DNA of 5,184 bases. Source: an uncultured Actinomycetes bacterium. GTDB lineage: Bacteria; Actinomycetota; Thermoleophilia; Gaiellales; F1-60-MAGs149. The notes under the pieces are model-generated. The model made no database searches. It was not told the DNA's origin and saw nothing but the letters and a program-made list of their open reading frames with translations. The stretch covers positions 1 to 5,184 of the forward strand of contig CAIQOY010000188.1 of the NCBI GenBank assembly GCA_903873565.1, read 5' to 3'. The position numbers and the translations under genes were made by a program. Below, piece by piece: positions 1 through 4,185 of the stretch (positions within the stretch are counted from its first letter, which is position 1; each line of letters opens with the position of its first letter).

Positions 1-70
1 CGCCGTCGAGCTCGACGGCGAGCCGCTGGTCGTCGCGCGGCGCGACCGCGGTCACGACGCGCGCGGGCAC
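1..70 (-). CDS. recX: RecX regulatory protein, N-terminal fragment (runs off the left edge)
   Basis: Only the first 23 codons are in the window, starting at a GTG at 70-68 and reading MPARVVTAVAPRDDQRLAVE then LDG. RecX binds RecA filaments and limits their extension and activity in the cytoplasm. The call rests on two things: the position six bases after the recA stop on the same strand, where recX sits in many actinobacteria and Gram-positives, and the N-terminal pattern (VTAV, a charged stretch, VELDG) typical of actinobacterial RecX proteins. The start is supported by a GAGGG at 85-81, ten bases upstream inside the end of recA. An in-frame GTG at 55-53 is a possible alternative. The helical repeats that define RecX lie outside the window. 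Co-transcription and coupling with recA are inferred from the spacing. Confidence 0.72.
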   Translation of the reverse strand, partial: MPARVVTAVAPRDDQRLAVELDG

Positions 71-76
71 CGGGGC

Positions 77-1171
77 CTAGCCCTCGGCGGCGACGGCCTC
101 GTCGGCCTCGGCCTCCGCGGCGGCGGCCTCGACGACCTCCGCGGCGATCGGCGCCTCGGCCGCCTGGCCGGTCGGCCCGCCGGTGATCTGCACGCCCTCC
201 TTCTCCTCGATGCGGCGGCAGATCGTCGCGAGGATGTCGGGATGCTCATCGAGGAAGGCGCGCACGTTGGCGCGGCCCTGCCCGAGGCGCTCGCCCTCGA
301 AGGAGAAGTAGGAGCCCGACTTCTCGATGATGTCGTCCTCGAGGGCGACGTCGAGCACGCTGCCCGACCACGAGATGCCGGAGCCGTAGATGATGTCGAA
401 CTCCGACTGGCGGAACGGCGGCGCGACCTTGTTCTTGACGACCTTGACGCGCACCCGGTTGCCGACGGCGTCCTGCCCCTCCTTGAGGGTCTCGATGCGG
501 CGGATGTCGAGGCGCACCGACGAGTAGAACTTGAGCGCGCGGCCGCCGGTCGTGGTCTCCGGCGAGCCGAACATGACGCCGATCTTCTCCCGCAGCTGGG
601 TCGTGAAGATGGCCACGGTGCCGGTGCGGTTGAGGACGCCGGTCAGCTTGCGCAGCGCCTGGCTCATCAGTCGCGCCTGCAGGCCGACGAAGGAGTCGCC
701 CATCTCGCCCTCGATCTCGGCCTTGGGCACGAGCGCGGCGACGGAGTCGATGGCGACCACGTCGAGGCCGCCCGAGCGGATCAGCATCTCGGCGATCTCC
801 AGCGCCTGCTCGCCGTTGTCGGGCTGCGACACGAGCAGGTTGTCGATGTCGACGCCGATGTTGCGGGCGTAGGTCGGGTCCATCGCGTGCTCGGCGTCGA
901 TGAACGCGCAGACGCCGCCGCGGCGCTGGGCCTCGGCGATCACGTGGTAGACCAGCGTCGTCTTGCCCGACGACTCCGGCCCGAAGATCTCGCAGACCCG
1001 CCCGCGCGGCAGGCCGCCGACGCCGAGGGCGAGATCGAGGCCCAGGCAGCCGGTGGAGATCGCCGCGACGGGCGCGCGCGTCTCGTCGCCGAGGCGCATG
1101 ACCGCACCCTTCCCGTACTGCTTCTCGATCTGCTGGAGGGCCGAATCGACGGCCTTCTCGCGTTCGCTCAT
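77..1171 (-). CDS. recA: Recombinase A (RecA)
   Basis: Encodes 364 residues, close to the usual 340-370. RecA is the ATP-dependent strand-exchange protein of homologous recombination and the co-protease for LexA-type SOS repressors. Visible landmarks are an N-terminal helix (about 1-30, with KQYGKGAVMRLGD), Walker A GPESSGKTT at 64-72, the catalytic Glu94 in DAEHAMDP, Walker B VVAIDSV around 138-144, loop 1 EIEGEMGDSFVG at 152-163, and loop 2 KIGVMFGSPETTTGG at 196-210 followed by RALKFYSSVRLDIRR. The tail from about 330 is Ala/Glu-rich and acidic, as is common in the family. The frame is open 85 codons further upstream, but that stretch is Arg/Ser-rich and overlaps cinA. The ATG at 1171 gives a canonical N-terminus and has AGGGGG six bases upstream. 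Oddity: the segment before loop 2 reads IFTTQLR where IFINQLR or similar is usual (see findings). No intein is present. Confidence 0.98.
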   Translation of the reverse strand: MSEREKAVDSALQQIEKQYGKGAVMRLGDETRAPVAAISTGCLGLDLALGVGGLPRGRVCEIFGPESSGKTTLVYHVIAEAQRRGGVCAFIDAEHAMDPTYARNIGVDIDNLLVSQPDNGEQALEIAEMLIRSGGLDVVAIDSVAALVPKAEIEGEMGDSFVGLQARLMSQALRKLTGVLNRTGTVAIFTTQLREKIGVMFGSPETTTGGRALKFYSSVRLDIRRIETLKEGQDAVGNRVRVKVVKNKVAPPFRQSEFDIIYGSGISWSGSVLDVALEDDIIEKSGSYFSFEGERLGQGRANVRAFLDEHPDILATICRRIEEKEGVQITGGPTGQAAEAPIAAEVVEAAAAEAEADEAVAAEG

Positions 1172-1177
1172 GGTTGA

Positions 1178-1183
1178 CCCCCT
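1178..1183 (-). promoter_or_regulatory. Ribosome binding site of recA
   Basis: AGGGGG on the minus strand, six bases before the ATG at 1171. It fixes this ATG as the start, rather than the longer open frame that runs into cinA. It is the clearest Shine-Dalgarno in the window and contrasts with the genes that seem to have leaderless starts. Confidence 0.75.
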
Positions 1184-1184
1184 G

Positions 1185-1198
1185 CCGGCGCGCGCCGG
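1185..1198. repeat. 14-base perfect palindrome in the recA leader
   Basis: CCGGCGCGCGCCGG reads the same on both strands and ends one base upstream of the AGGGGG ribosome binding site of recA. In RNA it could form a five-pair stem with a GCGC loop next to the binding site. No T-run follows, so it is not an intrinsic terminator. In DNA this GC-rich, roughly one such palindrome is expected by chance in a window this size, so only its position makes it worth recording. Confidence 0.4.
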
Positions 1199-1223
1199 GT
1201 GGAAAGACTGCGTGTGCGTAGGG

Positions 1224-1229
1224 AGAGTA
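1224..1229 (-). promoter_or_regulatory. Possible -10 element of a recA promoter
   Basis: TACTCT on the minus strand, in the 100-base gap between the cinA stop and the recA start, is the best -10-like hexamer there. It would put the transcript start near 1217 with a leader of about 46 bases containing the recA ribosome binding site. No convincing -35 element lies 16-19 bases upstream (that stretch reads around GCGTAAGC). I see no LexA-type box: neither a CGAAC-N4-GTTCG pattern nor anything close to one. Read-through from cinA is an alternative source of recA mRNA. Confidence 0.35.
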
Positions 1230-1271
1230 TGCCCGCCGAGCCGGACGCTTACGCGCGGGGATGCGACGGGT

Positions 1272-2525
1272 TCAGGACGCGTCGAGGAGCAGCCGCACGA
1301 GGTGCAGCGCGGCCGTCGCGGAGTTGGTGCGCACCGCCTCGCGATCGCCCGGGAAGCGGCGCTCGAGGGTCTCGCGCGCGTCGGGTCCCACGACCGCGAT
1401 GTGCACGAGGCCGACGGGCTTCGCATCCGTACCCCCGCCGGGCCCCGCGACCCCGGTGATCCCCACGCCGACGTCGCAGCCGAGCCGCGCCCGCACGCCC
1501 TCGGCGAGCGCCACGGCGACCTCCGCCGACACCGCGCCGTGCGCCGCGATCAGCTCCTCCGGCACGCCGACGAGATCGTGCTTGACCGCGTTGGCGTAGG
1601 CGGCGACGCCCCCGAGCAGGGCCTCCGAGGCGCCCGGGACGGATGCGAGGCGCGCCGAGACGAGTCCGGCGGTGCAGGACTCCGCGGTCCCGATCGTCCA
1701 GCCCCGTTCGGCGAGGCCGCGCACGACGCGCTCCTCGAGCGAGGCGTCGTCCTGCGCGTAGACGGCGTCGCCGAACTCGGCGGCGATGCCGTCGGCGAGC
1801 GCGTTGGCCGCCGCGGCCTCGTCGGGGCCGTAGCGGATCACCACCTCCACCTCGAGGCGGGACGCGCAGATCGACGTCTCGGTGCCCGCGCCGTCGCCGC
1901 CCAGCTCCTCGAAGCGGCGCGCCACCGTCGACTCCGGCACGCTCCAGATGCGCAGGATGCGGCGCTCGGGCCGGGCCCCGAGGAGGTCGGCGAGCGCGGG
2001 ATGGGCGAGCGCCCTCCCCCACACCTCCTGCAGCTCGGTCGGCGGCCCGGGCAGCACGACGACCGTCGTCGGCCCGGGCACGATGACGCCCGGCGCGGTG
2101 CCCGACGGCGACAGCACGTGCGCGCCCTCCGGCACCATCGCCTGCTTGCGCGCGCCGGGCAGGAGCAGCTCGACCTCCACCCCGCGGGCGGCCGCGTAGC
2201 CCGTCACGATCTCCGTGATCTCGGCCAGCGCGCCCTCGTCGAGGACGAGCGGGCGGCCGGTGGCCTCGGCGACCATCGCGACGGTGCGGTCGTCATGGGT
2301 GGGGCCGAGGCCCCCCGAGGTGATGACGAGGTCGTAGCCGCCGTCCACGAGCTCGCGCAGGGCGGCGCGCAGGTGCTCCTCGCGGTCGTCGACGGCGACC
2401 ACGCGCTCGAGCCGGACGCCGTGCAGGTCGAGCGAGCGGGCCAGCGTGCCGCTGTTGCGGTCCTGGGTGCGGCCGAGCAGGATCTCGGACCCCGTGACGA
2501 GGACGGCGGCGGTGCGGCGGCTCAT
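1272..2525 (-). CDS. cinA: CinA family protein: MoCF-like domain plus nicotinamide-nucleotide amidase domain
   Basis: Encodes 417 residues, the normal length for two-domain CinA. The N-terminal half (about 1-165) is the molybdopterin-binding-like (MoCF/COG1058) domain, with TGSEILLG at 11-18, RNSGTLAR at 23-30 and GGLGPTHDDRT at 71-81; in the family it carries ADP-ribose pyrophosphatase-type activity. The C-terminal half (about 255-417) is the PncC amidase domain, which deamidates nicotinamide mononucleotide to nicotinate mononucleotide in NAD recycling. It shows AESCTAG with the predicted nucleophile Ser283, GGVAAYANAVK, GAVSAEVA, TGVAGPGGGT and KPVGLVHIA. Motifs of both domains look intact, so a bifunctional cytoplasmic enzyme is likely. 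The ATG at 2525 overlaps the upstream TGA as ATGA, with no clear Shine-Dalgarno, which suggests translational coupling. The name comes from competence-induced genes next to recA. A role in competence here is not implied. Confidence 0.95.
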   Translation of the reverse strand: MSRRTAAVLVTGSEILLGRTQDRNSGTLARSLDLHGVRLERVVAVDDREEHLRAALRELVDGGYDLVITSGGLGPTHDDRTVAMVAEATGRPLVLDEGALAEITEIVTGYAAARGVEVELLLPGARKQAMVPEGAHVLSPSGTAPGVIVPGPTTVVVLPGPPTELQEVWGRALAHPALADLLGARPERRILRIWSVPESTVARRFEELGGDGAGTETSICASRLEVEVVIRYGPDEAAAANALADGIAAEFGDAVYAQDDASLEERVVRGLAERGWTIGTAESCTAGLVSARLASVPGASEALLGGVAAYANAVKHDLVGVPEELIAAHGAVSAEVAVALAEGVRARLGCDVGVGITGVAGPGGGTDAKPVGLVHIAVVGPDARETLERRFPGDREAVRTNSATAALHLVRLLLDAS

Positions 2526-3319
2526 TCGGCGGCCGCCACGCGCCCATCCGGGTCGATGGTCAGCAGGGTGTCGGACTCGCCGGGCACCACCTGCTTGCCG
2601 TTGACCTCGAGGACGAGCGTGCCGGGGCGGTCCAGCCGCACCGAGTAGCCGGTCGTGGAGCGCGGCACGAGGATCCCCTGCGGCGCGTCCTCGTCCGGCT
2701 CGATCTCCTCCTGGAAGATCGGCGGGATGGCGTCCGGCTCGTCGAGGGCCCGCACGGTCACCGTGACCTGGGCCAGCGGCTTCAGGCGCAGCGTCACGGG
2801 CGCCTGCTGGGCCGTGGTCTGCGGCTCGGTCGCGGCGGTCACCGCGGTGGCCACCGGGTTGACCGCGGCCTCCGTCACGGTCACGACCGTCGTGCCGGCG
2901 TCCGTGGCCGGCAACGGCGTCTCACGCGTCGACGGGTAGGTGGAGGCGATCACCACGAGCACCGCGACGGCCACGATGCCCGCGATCGCGACCACGATCA
3001 TGCCCGACGCCCGGCTGGCCCGCGCCTCGGCGCGGGGTCCGCGCCGGCGCGGGAACATCACGTCCTCGTCGAGCTCCCACGGGGCCGTCGCGAAGCGCTC
3101 GGAGAACTCGTCGATCAGGGGCTGGGCGTCGACGCCCAGGAACTCGGCGTAGGCGCGCAGGAACCCGCGCGCGTACGTCGGCCCGGGCAGCCGCTCGAAG
3201 GCCTCGTCCTCGATCGCCGCGAGGTACGCCGGGCGGATCTTCGTCGCCTCGGCGGCGTCGTCGAGGGAGAGGCCGCGGCCCTCGCGGGCCGAGCGCAGGG
3301 AGCTGCCGATCTCAAGCAC
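2522..3319 (-). CDS. RodZ-like membrane-anchored helix-turn-helix protein
   Basis: Encodes 265 residues. The N-terminal part (about 2-72) is a RodZ-type HTH_25 domain, with LRSAREGRGLSLDDAAEATK at 8-27, YLAAIEDEAFERLPG at 32-46 and YARGFLRAYAEFLG at 49-62. A basic stretch (RRRGPRAEARASR, 91-103) is followed by one transmembrane segment at about 106-126. The basic side faces the cytoplasm, so the helix-turn-helix is inside and the rest is outside. Residues 130-172 form a Thr/Ala/Val-rich linker, and 173-265 look like the beta-rich RodZ C-terminal domain, ending in TLVLEVNGKQV. In other bacteria RodZ links MreB to the wall-elongation machinery; many actinobacterial homologues lack that context, so the cellular role is inferred. 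Two details are unusual: the external domain lacks the Trp often seen in its first strands, and it carries an acidic, Pro-rich stretch at 193-213. The GTG start at 3319 is preceded by TACACT plus six bases, which fits a leaderless transcript. The gene overlaps cinA by four bases. Confidence 0.88.
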   Translation of the reverse strand: MLEIGSSLRSAREGRGLSLDDAAEATKIRPAYLAAIEDEAFERLPGPTYARGFLRAYAEFLGVDAQPLIDEFSERFATAPWELDEDVMFPRRRGPRAEARASRASGMIVVAIAGIVAVAVLVVIASTYPSTRETPLPATDAGTTVVTVTEAAVNPVATAVTAATEPQTTAQQAPVTLRLKPLAQVTVTVRALDEPDAIPPIFQEEIEPDEDAPQGILVPRSTTGYSVRLDRPGTLVLEVNGKQVVPGESDTLLTIDPDGRVAAAE

Positions 3320-3325
3320 CGGCCC

Positions 3326-3331
3326 AGTGTA
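3326..3331 (-). promoter_or_regulatory. -10 element of a leaderless promoter for the RodZ-like gene
   Basis: TACACT on the minus strand fits the actinobacterial TANNNT consensus and is followed by exactly six bases (GGGCCG) and then the GTG start. This puts the expected transcript start on the G of the start codon. The gap to the response regulator stop is only 30 bases, so the -35 region would overlap that stop codon; no good TTGACA match is there. The lack of a strong Shine-Dalgarno supports a leaderless start. The rodZ-cinA pair would thus have its own promoter. Confidence 0.55.
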
Positions 3332-3349
3332 TCGCCGGGTCGGGGCGGC

Positions 3350-4075
3350 TCAGGACGGTTCAGCGGCGAAGCGGTAGCCGACCCCGTAGTGCGTGTGCAC
3401 GTAGTCGTGGGTCGGGCTGCGGCGGTCGACCTTCTCGCGGATCTTGCGCACGCAGACGTCGACCGTGCGGTCGCGGTAGCGGTAGGGGGTCCCCCAGACC
3501 CGACGCTGGAGCTCGTCGCGGCTCAGGGCGACGCCCTCCTCGCGGGCGAGGGCCACGATCAGGCGGAACTCGGTCGGCGTCAGCTGGGCGTCCTCCCAGG
3601 CCTCCGGGGTCTGCCCGGTCGCGGTGCGCACGAACGCCCGCTGCAGGTTCGGGTCGACGCGCAGGCCCTCGACCACGATCACCTCGCCGCGCGGGACGGT
3701 GGTGGCGATCAGCTTGGAGCGGCGCATCAGGGCCTCGATGCGGGCGACCAGCTCGCGCATCCCGAACGGCTTCGAGAGGTAGTCGTCGGCGCCGATCTCG
3801 AGGGTGTGCACCTTGTCGTGCTCCGACCCGCGCGCGGACACGACGATCACCGGGACGCCGCCGTGCTCGCGCCGGATCGTCTCGGTCACGGACCAGCCGT
3901 CGACGCCCGGGAGCATCAGGTCGATCACCGCGACGTCGGGCCGGTGGTGCTGCATCCGCCGCAGGCCGCGCTCCCCGTCCTCGGCGAGATCCACGTCGTA
4001 GCCCGCGTGGCGCAGGTGCGTGACCATGGCCTTCCCGAGGACAGGGTCGTCCTCGATCACGAGGATGCTCGGCAT
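3350..4075 (-). CDS. OmpR/PhoB-family response regulator
   Basis: Encodes 241 residues, slightly long for the family. The receiver domain (about 3-118) has the acidic pair Asp9/Asp10 (VIEDDP), phosphoacceptor Asp52 in VIDLMLPGVDG, Ser80 in VVSARG, Tyr99 and Lys102 in DDYLSKPF, all the key residues. The DNA-binding domain (about 130-237) is a winged helix, with QLTPTEFRL at 164-172, SRDELQRRVWG at 185-195, a recognition helix RDRTVDVCVRKIREKV at 201-216 and a wing ending HYGVGYRF. The loop between the first strands and LTPTEF is about nine residues longer than in PhoB. It is predicted to be a phosphorylation-dependent transcription factor, partnered by the divergently transcribed kinase at 4186. 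The two-component type resembles PhoB/RegX3, but the target genes cannot be read from the sequence. The ATG has no Shine-Dalgarno, and TAGCGT lies exactly six bases upstream. Confidence 0.95.
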   Translation of the reverse strand: MPSILVIEDDPVLGKAMVTHLRHAGYDVDLAEDGERGLRRMQHHRPDVAVIDLMLPGVDGWSVTETIRREHGGVPVIVVSARGSEHDKVHTLEIGADDYLSKPFGMRELVARIEALMRRSKLIATTVPRGEVIVVEGLRVDPNLQRAFVRTATGQTPEAWEDAQLTPTEFRLIVALAREEGVALSRDELQRRVWGTPYRYRDRTVDVCVRKIREKVDRRSPTHDYVHTHYGVGYRFAAEPS

Positions 4076-4081
4076 GCGGTC

Positions 4082-4087
4082 ACGCTA
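4082..4087 (-). promoter_or_regulatory. -10 element of a leaderless promoter for the response regulator
   Basis: TAGCGT on the minus strand matches TANNNT and is followed by six bases (GACCGC) and the ATG, so the transcript should begin at the A of the start codon. There is no Shine-Dalgarno between this hexamer and the ATG. The -35 position (around CCCAAC) is a poor match to TTGACA, which would suit a promoter that needs an activator bound upstream. Confidence 0.55.
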
Positions 4088-4116
4088 CGGGAGCGGACGT
4101 CCGCGTTGGGTTGCGC

Positions 4117-4149
4117 TGCGGTGGCGGTGCGGTATCGAAGCGGTGTAGG
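4117..4149. promoter_or_regulatory. Candidate operator: three 11-base direct repeats (GCGGT)
   Basis: Successive 11-base units beginning at 4117, 4128 and 4139 read TGCGGTGGCGG, TGCGGTATCGA and AGCGGTGTAGG, so GCGGT recurs at 4118, 4129 and 4140. OmpR/PhoB-family regulators bind tandem direct repeats with a 10-11 base period, and such a regulator is encoded next door. The array runs from 42 to 68 bases upstream of the predicted kinase transcript start and from 43 to 69 bases upstream of that of the regulator. Caution: the core is only five bases and G-rich, and a further, out-of-register copy of GCGGT occurs at 4124. Confidence 0.45.
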
Positions 4150-4173
4150 AGGCACGCGCCCCTGTGGCCCGCC

Positions 4174-4179
4174 TATGCT
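4174..4179 (+). promoter_or_regulatory. -10 element of a leaderless promoter for the histidine kinase
   Basis: TATGCT fits TANNNT and is followed by six bases (GGTCGC) and the GTG at 4186, so transcription is expected to start at the first base of the start codon. An overlapping ATG at 4175 is out of frame and stops after four codons. A purine-rich AGGAGG at 4147-4152 lies too far upstream (33 bases) to serve this start. No good -35 is seen. Confidence 0.55.
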
Positions 4180-4185
4180 GGTCGC

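Larger units (their letters stand above)
4076..4185. promoter_or_regulatory. Divergent control region between response regulator and histidine kinase
   Basis: This 110-base gap separates two divergent starts. It holds an outward-facing -10 element at each end (4082-4087 minus, 4174-4179 plus), a 12-base perfect palindrome GCGGACGTCCGC at 4093-4104, and GCGGT direct repeats in the middle. The palindrome lies at -18 to -29 of the regulator promoter, in its spacer. Palindromes this short are expected several times by chance in a window this GC-rich. No terminator or small RNA gene is apparent. Confidence 0.7.

Noticed and set aside
242..1177. Open frame of 311 codons on the plus strand within recA
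   Set aside because: It is a shadow of the recA codons, with Asp/Val/Ala/Arg-rich low-complexity translation and no recognisable motif.
1172..1426. 85-residue N-terminal extension of RecA
   Set aside because: The extension is Arg/Ser/Pro-rich, overlaps the end of cinA and has no RecA-like sequence. The ATG at 1171 has a good ribosome binding site and a canonical N-terminus.
963..2648. Long open frame (561 codons) on the plus strand, antisense to recA and cinA
   Set aside because: Its translation is rich in Arg, Asp, Gly and Ala with no domain pattern, and it lies opposite two clear genes. Long antisense open frames are expected in DNA this GC-rich.
3320..3349. Terminator between the response regulator and the RodZ-like gene
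   Set aside because: The 30-base gap contains no stem followed by a T-run.
4093..4104. 12-base palindrome GCGGACGTCCGC as a repressor operator
   Set aside because: It sits in the spacer of the regulator promoter, but palindromes of this length should arise several times by chance here, and the family next door binds direct repeats. It is noted in the control-region entry only.
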